Of a stretch of DNA of 64,000 bases, positions 8,630-21,660 are shown in pieces (the stretch's first letter is position 1; each line of letters begins with the position of its first letter). The stretch comes from Colias croceus. Lineage: Eukaryota > Arthropoda > Insecta > Lepidoptera > Pieridae. Location of the stretch: the NCBI RefSeq assembly GCF_905220415.1, contig NC_059541.1, positions 10,490,501-10,554,500 on the forward strand, in the 5' to 3' direction. Below the pieces are notes generated by a model, which was given only the letters and a program-made list of their open reading frames with translations, made no database searches and was not told where the DNA came from. A program made the translations under genes and the position numbers.

Positions 8630-11600
8630 AGTGCGACAGTCTACTGTCCGCTATGACGAATTAAGAAATAACTCTCATACCGCATCTATTCTCTGACGGT
8701 TTCAATGAAGATTTATTATTGTGCATACAAAAAACGACCGCTACATTCTACCTTTGTGAAAAATATAAGAATAACTTTCAATAATTTTTTCTTTTCTTTT
8801 TGGAGATCGTTGTTAGAGGATCCACAGGTATAGTGTGGATCATCGAACAAAGGTCTCGAGTAATATAATTTCGGCGTGTGGTTTACAAAGGAATTTGAGC
8901 TCTGCGGTTTGGCAGTAAAGAATACTAATACAATGAAGCATCGAAAGTGGAAAGGGCGGGTGGGGTGACGTCTCGGCTCAAGGGTACACCCTCGCCCTTA
9001 CTAAAGCCACAACGTACACATAACTAGGGCTTCGCACTCCCCTTTACCCTCACGTCATAGAGGAGCTTTTTTCTAATTGACCCAATTTTTTAAAAATGTT
9101 TTTGCAAGAAAAGATTCGCCAAGCACGTCTCTGATATCTATTGGGGGATCTTAATTTAATGTTGAAGATCGTTAATCCCATTTAAGTTTATAATTCCGAT
9201 AATATCGGGTCCCCTCTAATGGGACGAGGATTATTTTCGTCATTAATTTTGAGATTGTCTTGGCGCCTAACAAATTTAAATTATGGGAGATTCTTTGGCT
9301 TTTCGATTCGTCATTTCGTCTAATTAAAAATGTATATAGCGGCACACGTACATATCTAATCAGAAAAAAAACAAATGAAATTTCTAATAACATACTCGAT
9401 TCTCGATACATCAGATTCGATCATAGCGGCTAGAGATGCGGATCGACTTATATTTTTTGCGGATTGGCGAAAGGAAAAGTGGGCAGTCATATGTAGGTGA
9501 GCCGGCAAGGTCGCGACTCGCGCCGATTTCGGCCAATGACCCGCGCCAATGTTACATTGTAATCTTGGCACTGTCGCTCAACTTAATTTTCTTGGAAAAC
9601 AAATAAATAAACTGAACGCAGATTCAGTGCACACGAAACGTGTAAAAATAAACGAGAGCGATGCATTTTGAAAGCGTATAGATGTAGCAGTTTTATGTTA
9701 CGTTATTTATTTGTATTTGTTTGTGAAATTATTACCCGTTGTTAGTTTGTTAGATGAATGGAATGGTTATTTAGAACTTAATGTCGAACGTCATCTCAAT
9801 AAATAGTCTTTGTTTTTGTTATTATGGAACCATAGCTACAAAAATATACACTTTTCTTGCATTTTTCTTATGGATGATTAGATTTAACTTGCGATGTTTG
9901 ATACGATTTATCTGTGAATAATGGTTAGTGAGTAACTAGTAATTTGTGACATAACATTAGTTTAAAACTAAGCATGTTGTTGGACACTATAAATAATCTA
10001 AACATACTATTAAAACTGGGATACACCTACATACCTAAATATTAATTAAAAAAACCATATTGGCAAGCCACAAAGGCGTGGTCGGGCTTGACAATATCGT
10101 CCAACAAATTAAGCGCACACACGTCCGTCGGACACAACAATTAGCATATTTTAACAGTAGCTTGCACTAGTCTATGTGCATCAAGTCACGCACCGAGAGA
10201 TAGAGTGGCTGATTTATAGCTTTATACGAGTTTTAAAAATTGCCCTTTTTTCATGGCTTCATTAGATTAAAAGTTTTCCAACTTTTACGAGTGAAAAGTT
10301 GGTGTTTAAAATTATGGGGACACTTCTATCAGAGGAACTGCCAATCACAGTATAGAGTATATCATTATCTAATATACAACAAACAATTTAGTTCTTTAAT
10401 ATGACTGTCCACAGAAGATAGATTAAACTAAACACAAAATTATTATTTCCGTCTAGACACCCGCCAACATAAAAATAATTTCCTTTTATTCCACATACCT
10501 AGTTAATCCGCGCATACCGTCATACGCCGTACTTGCAACATTTATATTTTCTAAACTCAATCGCATTACGATCAAGCAAACAGGCAACTAAGCAAGAGAA
10601 TACTAATCCCTAATTTATATACCGCGACACCGGAATATCCCTTTAACGTTTAGCAGATTAAAACCATAACGTAAGCAGTATTTTCCTCGATATTATGGAA
10701 TAGTGACGCATATAGTACGCACTACGCATGGCCGAGTATCAGACGCGTATCGCGTAATATCACGTAGTTGTTATTACAAAGATGTAATTAATGGGAAAAC
10801 TCGATGCATAAATTGCAATACGAACGGAGCATGTTTCGTAGAAAACAGCAGTGTTGCATCTTTGAGTGGTAGACTGCATTTGGTATGATATTTAATCTTT
10901 ACACTATAATAGTGAAGAACCTATTTCAATTTTCAACACACTGTTCACGCTCACCCAAATAAATATTATCTATTATTAGATGATTATCCAATAAACCTAT
11001 AGAACCTAAGGAAAGGAAAAGTAACATACCTACTTTGTAATTCCAACCAGCTGTTTTTGTAATTAGAAATAATTGATAAGATTTATTATACTCAGAAATC
11101 CGAATAAAATTAAGTGGTTTCTATATTCATACGACTTGCCTAAAACTAAAGTCGAACATTGATGTAATATCAAATTTCTATATTAGTATAACACTACCCT
11201 GATACAAATGGCGGATATTTTATAATCTACAAATCAATATAATTAAATCTATAATACAATTACACACGTGTTCCCATCACATGCAGTGTCCAGTGGGTAC
11301 AAAAGAGCAAATGATACATCTCGTACAGGGTAGTTACCCCCTGCGTTATTGCAACTGTAAAGGGTTGGGGGGTTGTATGAAATAACTAATTGGAAATTTA
11401 GTTTTGTAGATTATGTATGTGAAAAATTGGATAATGACATACAATGTGTCGATAAGAAAGTTTAGATTGAACGCCACTTCGGTTTAGCAGAAAGAACATT
11501 ACAAAATTAAAGTGCTCTGGGTTCGATTTCCACATTTAATGGTGAGCACTATACTATATCTGAAGTGTTCTAGGTATGATTCCCTACTAGATCTGGCAGG

Positions 11601-12550
11601 TTTACGAAATGTTTCTTCAACTTTATCTCATCAAACAACAATTATTATTTCTGTGCACATTTATCAAACAACTTTTTAGTTTGCTGTATATGGAAAACAT
11701 TGGCTGAAAATAGAGGCGAGTGTTAACCACTAAGATAATAATGAGTTGGTATAGTATTTCGCTTTAAACGTTTCTTTCTTGTGTTATTCTAGTCTACCCA
11801 AATTGTATTGTGTTTAAACATACATTTTAACATCTTCAATAAACTAATCTAAGTAGCAATCAGTAAATAATTGTTAAAATTCTTCATTAGTGTCCTCCAC
11901 TCCACTCCCCACTAATGACAACCGGTTATTTCTTTCTCAAATTTTAATTTAACGATAATAATATAGTGAACTGTATAGAATATATAATTAATATTTGACG
12001 ATAAGCTAATGATTCTGTTTTCCAACGATATAAGATGACTATACATTTTATCTTGCAACTAATTTACTTGGACATTGAAATATCGGTCCCTTATCAAAAG
12101 AAAGAAAATTAAATCGTTTATTTATCAGCTTTAGATCTCGATCATTTTAAAATTTGTCAAATATACAAAGCTATCAAAACCAAACGAACCCCAGCAGTCA
12201 AGGGAGCCATATTTAATTTCCCAAAAGTTGACATGTGCCCACAGAAGGGACGCGAGCCCAGAGGGTCTTGATTGAAGACCCTAAATGATTTATGAACATA
12301 GGTAGGATTACTGTATCTTAATTTCACCATAGTAACACTAAAATAGCAAAGAATTTTTACATGGTTTAAATGGGAAATTTTATAAAAAGAGGGTGGCAAC
12401 TGGCAAGTCTCATGAATTAATACAATTTTTCTGGTTGTTTTTTCTTTTTTTCAAAATATATTTCTATAAGTTATTCAATTAAGTACAACAACTATTATCT
12501 TGCTTTGATCTAATTTAATCGAATACTTTGTATAAATCTTTATTTAACTA
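8630..12550. other. Non-coding stretch, probable jing intron or upstream region
   Basis: AT-rich with no ORF resembling a known protein. Small open frames (for example near 9172, 9356 and 10703) show no domain and no codon bias. No repeat family was recognised. Confidence 0.5.
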
Positions 12551-12720
12551 CTAGCGGTCCGCCCCGGCTTCGCCCGTGGTACATGTTTACGTTTTCTCTA
12601 CATAAGAACCATCCTCGTACTTCAAGGAATATAATAAAAAAAGAATTATCGAAATTGGTTCAGCCGTTCTCGAGTTATGCGCTTACCAACACATTTTGCG
12701 ATTCATTTTTATATATAAGA
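12551..12720 (-). mobile_element. Lep1-like non-autonomous Helitron (type C)
   Basis: On the minus strand it runs from TCTTATATATAAAAATGAAT through CGGCTGAACCAATTTCGATA to CGGGGCGGACCGCTAG, with T following. It is closely related to the element at about 61971-62135. Start and end fit Helitron termini. Confidence 0.65.
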
Positions 12721-15700
12721 TTACTATATTAAATACCTACATTTGTATAAATGTTTTATTACAACTTTACAAACATGAATCTAATTTAAAACACATCTAC
12801 AAGTTGTATCTATCACAAGGTGTTACACGGAAGCGACAAAAACAATAATATGCAAATCAATATACGACAACACACATGCAGAGCTTCGCAAATTCGCGAC
12901 ACAACCGGTCCACACAACACACATAACACATATCACTTCATATTTACATCCATTCATTAACTTGAAAGGAAGCGATGTCGCGTCGCGTGAGAATCGTGTC
13001 AGGGGGGGAGCTACCCCCCCCCCTTTTTACTATTCCCCCCAACGACACACCCCCGCGATTATTATGCAAAGTGTCTGTTAGTACAGGGTGAGTTTTTCGC
13101 GCATCTGCTATTTATTTACGCGCTTTATATTCATGGGATTTCGTAACTGAGTTACGGTTCATTACCTTGCGAGGCTATGGAGTGATGCCATACGCTATAT
13201 CCGACTTAACCTCGTTGATTTATGGTCTATTGTTGCGTGACCCGAAAATAGGTTAGCGGGAGCGCCCAAATGTGTTTCATTGAATATAGCTAGTAAAGTG
13301 GTTCTTATCAACATCAGTTATACATGATTATCTAAACATGATGTGTTATCTCTGATATAACATAAAAAATAAACAAGAACTCCATAAAATAAGTCAACAC
13401 AACTTCGACGTTTCAAATATCAAAATAAATTTTATTAAATAAAATTGAAAGCTGGATCTAAAGAAAACAGCGCTCACAGGCGCTATTCAGAGTCAATTTC
13501 CTCGAATCTAGACTCGATAAACGCTCCTACGGCAAGTTTTGAGTCGGATACGAGAGGATACAAGCACCGATAGAGTTTGTGGTAAATGTTATCTACCCGT
13601 CTTGCGGCTTGTTTCAATTTCTGTATAACTTGAATGAATGAATTTTGAATGATAGACATAAGGCATAACTTTATTATGAATCGTTTTTCCAAAACTGACA
13701 CCACATTTCTGAATTTAAGAGTAGCTGAATGTTTAAGTTTTACATAAAAATAAACCATAATATCCTTGTTTTGTTGAAGTAATAGAATTATGAAGAAGCA
13801 TAATTATATGAAGAGGACTATGTATTTGCATAAAATGTGTCTTTTTGCTTGGTAATTGAAAACAATTCATTGTAATTTAAAATAATGTGAATGTTAAATA
13901 GGTATAATATTTATGTTCTTAGTTCTTACTCTCAAGCACTTAATAATATAATTAAATTAAAACTTTTGTTTAATAGCATTGTAATTTATATCGTCATAAA
14001 TATCAGGCTATAATATTATCTTACATCTAGAAAGTAAAGACTTTATTGTTAATGCCAAAACTATACAAAAATTTAGTCGTTAAATACGTACCAATACTAA
14101 ATACAATGCAACAACATCAAAGTCTATCTATAGGTACGTCGCAAGTTGGAAAACACGAAAGCTAAAGACTTGCGTTCCGGCTGCGTCTGAGCAGGAAATA
14201 GGCGAATCCACAAGGGCCCTTTGTGCCGCCCGCGCCGCGACGCATCCGTGACGTTCCAAACTACGTTAGCGAGCTTGTTATCATTTTGCACCCCTAAATC
14301 GTTATGAGCATTAATAAATGGATTTGATTCGATTATTGTGCCGACAAAGCCACAGTTAAGATGAATAAATATTGAATTTCAGAAGACGTACAGATATTTC
14401 AAGCAAATATCACTAGAACAACTATAACGAACAATTACATGCTTCGTTTAAAGAAAGGATTGTATTCAAACAACATGGCCAGATTAAATAGGCCAATGAT
14501 ACAGCAATTAAAACCTTTTGGACAGGAGGACAATAAACATATGTATACACTATACTACCAACACCATTAGGACATCGTTTGGATTCGTCCATCAACTTTT
14601 CGATACATCCGATGTATCTTCAGTATTTGTGAGGCAAATAAGAGACCATTAGTCACACATCGGCCGGAGACGCCCGAGGCTCATTTCAATACAATAAGAG
14701 GGAGCGGGACGCGGGTCGTGTGTGGCATGATTTTACCCTGCTTAGTTTAGACACATTTGTATTGACGTGGCATTTTTAGGTACATTCATGGAAACGCGAT
14801 GCTACTGCATAATGGTGAATGCTCAAAATTAGTAGTATGTAGTAGTTTACAAGTTAGAAGAACTTATGTGTAGATTCTATAATGGATCAAAAGTATAGTT
14901 TTATCTCAACTAAATTTAACCTCTGACAGCACAGACGGTGTTGCAACCAGTTCCCTAATTATAAATAGATCGATGATCGCTACACCTAACCTTTCTCAAG
15001 CCCAAAATTTGCAGCCACTACGCAAAGTTCGTTCCAGTGCAGCGCTGCAGCACTTAATGTGATTTAAAAGCAATCTCGCCGTCTCGCGCTCCATTTCCGA
15101 ATGAGCGCCGTCAGCGGCCGATGTCGCAAATCGCAATCTATTTCAGTGCTATTTCACGGACTTTTAGCTGACGGGCAAATTATTTGACATACCTATCGAC
15201 TGAGAGTAGTTTCAGTGCGCTTGCCTTCGCTATCTATTACGGAGCTTCTGGTGGAAATTTTATATTAGTGTAGGACGACATATTTTATGAATTTCAATAT
15301 CCAGAAATATGAATGTTACATTGATATTTCATAACTAAAAGAAGATTTTTGTCTTGTTTAATGAACTACAAAATAAGGTGATACACACATTAAAGGTCAT
15401 GATTCTTTTTAGAAATATATCTCAGCATTTGAGGAAGGATACTAACTACAGTATAATAGGATCTATACCACTGCATCGCATACATGCTTTCTCGAGTCTA
15501 AAAAAGCTCGTTAAAAGTCTAGCCTAGCCATTTGACAAACTCGCAAACATCCAGCTCCGAAAGGCCAAAACAAACCTCCCAAACCGCGCACACACGCGCC
15601 ATATTTACTTTCGCGTAACGAACTATGCTAATTCGAATCTCAAACTGCGCCGAGGGGAGCGCCCTCGCGAGGGATCACGGGACAAAAACCAATTAACAGA

Positions 15701-18266
15701 CTGTTGTAATCTTAATACGATAAAATTGTAAAATTCATCGCTGTACAATTCGTTTTGAATCGACATACTCTCGAGCGCGCTTTGGCGGTTTGAATTTAAG
15801 ATTCGTTTTATAAGGGTGTTTAGGTATATTTGGCCAAATAGTTTTGTAGCGCTACCACTCAGCGGATTTACAACTTTTATTATTAATTTCAGATTTTAAA
15901 GTAAAGGTTAAAAAATCAAGCTTAGCATAAAGACAAAGCGTAAAAAAAAAGTCACTCTTCACATTAATTTTATATTTTATAGAAATGTTTACTCGTAAAT
16001 GTTATATTAATATTTATAGCTAAAGCTCACCATAAAGAACAATTGATTTATTTATTCCCATATATTAAAACACACATAAAAAGCAAAAATGTATAATGAG
16101 CGTCAATACCGGTAGTGAGCTAATAGGCCTTGAAGACAGCATCCATCATACATCCATTCTCTATTGCTTCCATATTCGTATCGTTTCGATGCCTTTCCAT
16201 ACTAAGTGTATAGCTTACTATGTTTAGTATAAGAGCTGCTAATTTAAACGTTTGTTGTATTTTTGCATTAATTTCTTAAGGAAAAACATCATTCGGCTCC
16301 TGTTCTACAATTAACCTTATCATCATTTTGTCAGAATGATAATTAGCATACATACAATAATTATAATTTGAACAAACAAGCTTAAATCTACCTACACATT
16401 TCTCACGCCAATTTCGAACGTATTTATATGCTCACAAACATAAGTAGTGTTTGATAAAGCCATTATAGACAATATACATCACCAACCATCTATGTAATGT
16501 TTTTATCATCTACAACCGTCTATGCAGAATTCTTTATAATATCTTATCTGTATTACCATCATCTGAATGTACGAGCTCCACGCCTAGACCGATATCAATA
16601 ATGCATATTGGCCAGTAAAGGCTAAGCTTAGATAATCGACAAAAACGAGCCGCGCCACATACCGTTCTCATAAAACTTGATATCAGATTGTAATCAACAC
16701 TATTTAAAATAAAACGCGTCTGTTTTTCCGCTTATAACCGTGGAAAATACATTTTTCGCATTTGTTTTGGTTAACCGCATTTGGTCGGATTCGGCTAAAA
16801 ATAATTTGATGTTAATGAAATTACAAGATAAAATAATTCATTGTTATTGTAATTTTTTATGAAATTAAATAATAAATCATATTAATTTCATTGTACTGAC
16901 ATTAAATTAAATCAGTTACATTTAATTGAATAATGTAATTACCCATTAAACTAAAACACTAATTTATTAATATGTTAAAATAATATTTTAATATATTAAT
17001 CCAAACCATACATCTCAATCCACCCCTACATATCCATATGAATAAACATCTGTAAACATTTCGTAATATAGAATAACAGGAGAGTGCATGCGATATCTTA
17101 TCATTGCGAAACGAGGGCCGTTGCACTGTCCCCGATAAGCGATAGCTTTAGTAAACATACGAAAGTGTAAAGTGATATGAGGATATCATCATATATGACA
17201 ATGATTTATTGACCACTCAAACACATAAAAGAGTGAAAAAATATTGAACGGGTTATGAAAACTGGAATATCCTACCTAAATGATGAATACTGGACAGACC
17301 CCCATTGAATAAAGATTCGTTTTCAAAAGGGTCATGTGGATTGCCGATAGAATTTAGTGAAACTTGTCAACATCTTTTATTAGGTATCCAACACATCTTT
17401 ATTTTATTTTTACAATGAATCAATTTAGACATTGAATTTGCGCCAACGCGTACTCGTTTGACATTCTTTACAATCAGGGTTGCCTGGAAAAGATTGCACT
17501 TGAGCAATAAGGCCGCCTTTTCGTGCATATGTGCCCGTGTGTAATTATTGGTATAAAATTATAGTCTATAGATGTAAAAAAACTAATATAAATAAACTTT
17601 CATATTCATTCCTATAATGTCGATTCAAAATTCAAATACCAAAATCATCAGATACATTTAATACAAATTGCAACAAAACCTATAAAATTGTACAATAATA
17701 AAAGACGTATTCTTTACATCACCTTCATACATTTTTTCTCGACTTATCAGAACGATTACGAACAAAAACAACAACAATCAACTTGTATGTCAAGTGCATT
17801 ACGACTTACGTGTCAACGAGAACGGAATGATTTCAATGAAACGTGCGTAATAAATCAGAGACAAAGCAAATCATGTGAACCAATGAAAAAATATAAATAG
17901 ATCGCTTTTAATTAATTGCGCTCGCTGTGATTGCTATTAATTGTAGCTGTAAACGTAATGCAATTTATGTGTTAAAAGTTCTTTCGAGAAATACAAAGCA
18001 TTTAATAGGAATAAAGTTGAATGTTTCTTTGTAATATTCCACTTTGCAAGATGATACACGGTCTACGCGATAACTCTTTCGCTTCCTTACTCTCCAAAGT
18101 TTTATTCCAGAGGACGCAGGACACTTCAAACATATAACTTCTCGTGACATAATTCTCCACAAACATTTTATCCATTTGTGTACTTATATACAGTTATATA
18201 ATTGATAAACATGAAATTTTATCATTTATGAAAATACGTAAATCTTGTTCAGTAACCAGGCTTTTT
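12721..18266. other. Non-coding stretch
   Basis: Mostly AT-rich unique-looking sequence. It contains a G7/C11 hairpin at 13002-13024 and slightly GC-richer patches near 14150-14260, 15010-15130 and 15560-15680. No gene, RNA gene or element recognised. Confidence 0.45.
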
Positions 18267-18486
18267 AACCGACTTCAAAAAAAAGGAGGAGGTTATCAAT
18301 TCGGCCGGTATGTTTTTTTTTTATGTATGTACACCGATTACTCCGAGGTTTCTGAACCGATTTACGTGATTCTTTTTTTATTCGATGCGGGATGGTGTCG
18401 AATTGGTCTCATAAAAATTTTATTCGGATAGGCCCAGTAGTTTTTACTTTATGGGCATTTTTGCAAGTGCAAGTTTGAAGTCGGTT
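18267..18486. mobile_element. Short inverted-repeat DNA element (MITE) with TIR AACCGACTTCAAA
   Basis: The left end AACCGACTTCAAA and right end TTTGAAGTCGGTT are exact inverted repeats 220 bp apart. The interior has no coding capacity. Such ACCGACTTC-ended elements are common in lepidopteran genomes (general knowledge; family name not assigned). Flanks are T-rich, so the target duplication is unclear. Confidence 0.6.
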
Positions 18487-21299
18487 GTTTTTAACGCAGT
18501 TATCACTTGTTGCCCTATTATCTTTATAACCTAAAAATTGCATTAAAAAGCTCCGTCGCCGTATCACTTTACACGTTAAAATCCTCATCAACGCATCCAC
18601 TCATGTGATAATATTCTTTGTCCTCGCTTAGTACCTACCTACTCTGTAATTCTAACCGTTAGCTGAGCTTCCTGCGATACACGATACCAAAGGCCTGCTA
18701 TTTTTGCTTACACACCAGGAATGCATAACCAAGGTCGAGTGTTGTGATAAAATAATGTTATCAAAAACAATGGAGATAAAATCAGGTAAATACTTAATTA
18801 ATCAAAACGAAAAATATGTACTGTTTAATTTTTTGCACAAAACATATTTCATCGTATCGTTCTTACGGCAGTTTTATCCAAAATAGTACTTTTATCAAAA
18901 GCTCAGCTTCTAAGAAGACGAAAAGTGAATACTTGATACATCTAAGGTTTCTGATATGTATTTGTGCATATATTCAAGAACATTTAATGCAGTGTAATGT
19001 ATCACAAAGACAATCTATCACACAGTCATAACAAATGTTTGATTTGTTCATCTTATATTATCAATACGGTATCAGCAAGTAGCCTGTCAGTATTAATTGA
19101 ATATTGAACAGAATTAATGACTACGATAAAGTGTAACACAAAACAGACAATAGATAATGTTGACACTTCTCGCCGAGGTTGTAATTGCTGCTTACCATGA
19201 CACATTATTAATTTATTAAGAATACAACGTTATCTGTATGACGATGTTATTTATTTATCGTTCCTAGTATATTTCTAATCAATAATAATTAATAATACTT
19301 CATTCTGTTAAGGACTGCTTCAAAGGTTAAATAAGGAGTATAGATTGATAAACTATGAATATTATACAAAGAAAATAATTAACTGTACTCACTGAGTCAC
19401 TGGACACTTCAATATTTTATTTGGCTTTAACTATTCAGTTCTGATAAAGTTAAATAGCAGGAAAATCGTTAGGACAACAGGACTATCACTTATAAATAAC
19501 TATAAAGTATAGAAAGGTATCATTACTTTGTAATAACTTTAAAGAGAATTTATTTCCGTGATAAAGGACATAATTGACCCAATAAATTACTAGAGCGATG
19601 ACAGCTGTCACATGTGTAATATAATTGCATTTAAGCAGCTTGATAGCGAATTAACCTGCAATAATTATACTAGGAAATACATTGACAATCAACTTCAATA
19701 CTGCTATTATTCAATACATAGGTACGTATTTACAACGTAAAGGGTACGGAGACTGAGAAGAATAATTTATAGGCTGAACAAAGTCTATCCACCTTGAAAT
19801 AGAAACGTTTATTTTTAATCCCATCCCCTCTGCCTAAAAATGGCTTGTCCTAACAGACAAATACAGTTTACATTTCTCGCATTACAATACGACTTCCGTT
19901 TACAAAAGCTCGGAAAGTATCGGGGCGTCGCCGCGTAATCGCGCCTGAATTAGAGGAAGCGCACATCCGGTGTTTAATTAACATAAAGCGATCGGTCACG
20001 TGGTCGACGACCGTTCACACGTCGCACGATTTTTGGTTATTGTATCGTCACGATAAAAATCAGAAATATTAAAAATTTATCTATGTCTCATATAATTGTA
20101 ACTATGCAACGTAGCCAATTCTTATGCACCGTATGCTTGCATAGTGACGAATGACGATAAATCATCATTTTCGTTACGGTCCTAGAAACAGTCTTTTTCG
20201 AATGTTTTAATTGTTTAACCGACAGTTTAATACTAGAAAAATAATTAACTCTTATCTGTGTCTTAGTTAAAACTGCGTCATTGTCCTTTTTGACGTCAAA
20301 CGTCACCTACTATCCAAACTTTTTATTCTAAACATCCTAAGCAAGAAACCTAGCATTCTAATTCGAGCATGGTTTTTCTAATCCGTGACATACATAATAT
20401 AGTAAATAGGTAAATGTATAGCGTACTGACATACTGACCAACATATGTTACGTACCCTTACTTCATTACGGTTATAAAATGAGATCACTGAAGCACTAAT
20501 TCATCTAGGTCTTCAGCCGGTATGCCACTAATCTATATGAAAAGTGAAATGGTTAGCGTATTCAGGTTAAAGACTTGACTCGATTACCGTGGAGCCTAGT
20601 AAGGTTTTGCGTAAACTGTAACAAGTTATATCCTAATTACATTGTGGTTAGTAATTGAGTGATTACACGAATGAATCGAAACCAAACTAACTGTAGAATT
20701 TAATAATAGATACTTATTTGCTGCATTTTAAATAACAAACACGACAAACATAATTTGCTCATAGCACGATATTTTTGTCGTAGTCTGGTCATGTATTTAA
20801 AACCTGAATATGAGAAAAAACTGTTTGATAAAAGTTAATGGTAATTCATGCTAATTAGTTACTGGGAAACATCCTTGATTATACATGAGACTAAAGAATA
20901 ATTAATTTATGGTATTAATTGATAAAAAAAGCTGAAGTACGGATCATCCGTAAATGAGTAATTCCCTCATGTCATTTATTTGATGTGTCATTTTAATATC
21001 AAGGGCTATTATGCATATTATAATAATGTGTAATGTGTTAAATCGTTTGAAGAATGCATGGACAGGATAACGGAAAACGTGATTAAGGAAAATATTCAAA
21101 CAGCCACATAGGTCTTATTGAATTGAACTCAATAGGAAAAATCGTGACAACATTCGATATTATCACATCTTCACATAACTACCTCCTCGTCTATACGTAT
21201 TAGTCTAAGATCCGGCTGCAGGATTAGTGCGTTCATCGGTTTTTTGCTGAAAACCGAATTTTTATGTATATTTATAATTAGGAGAATATATATCGACTA
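18487..21299. other. Non-coding stretch
   Basis: AT-rich sequence with no recognised gene or repeat. Small ORFs at 18704-19031 and 20088-20306 show no domain or bias. Confidence 0.45.
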
Positions 21300-21660
21300 G
21301 GTTGCCAGTCAAAATTTGGCCGCAAGCATGTTTAATTAAAATTTTTCTAATCGATTTTTGGGAAAAAAATTCGTTCACTTGTTTTTTGAATAAAATGTAG
21401 TCTACATCACGGCAAATGATATAAAGATTCAAAAAAATCACGGTTGCCGCTTTTCACCTGGCCGCAACATCTTGGCAGCCTGGTGCAAACAGGTATGATT
21501 GCGATTCATTTTTACGTTCATAACGTACATTTATGAATCATATATCAAATTAAAGCTAATTTTTTCTATTTATTTTCATATATGGTTGCCTAATTAAATC
21601 CGGCCGCAAATAAGGGTTGCCGGCTGTTTGCCGTGATGTAAAATTATACAGTTATTAATA
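21300..21660. repeat. Periodic GGTTGCC...GGCCGCAA repeat and small inverted-repeat element
   Basis: GGTTGCC followed 18 bases later by GGCCGCAA starts at 21300, 21442 and 21584, exactly 142 bp apart each time. Inside it, ACATCACGGCAAA (21404) and TTTGCCGTGATGT (ending 21639) are inverted repeats bounding 236 bp, like the ends of a small DNA transposon. Which of the two describes the real unit cannot be settled by eye. Confidence 0.5.
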
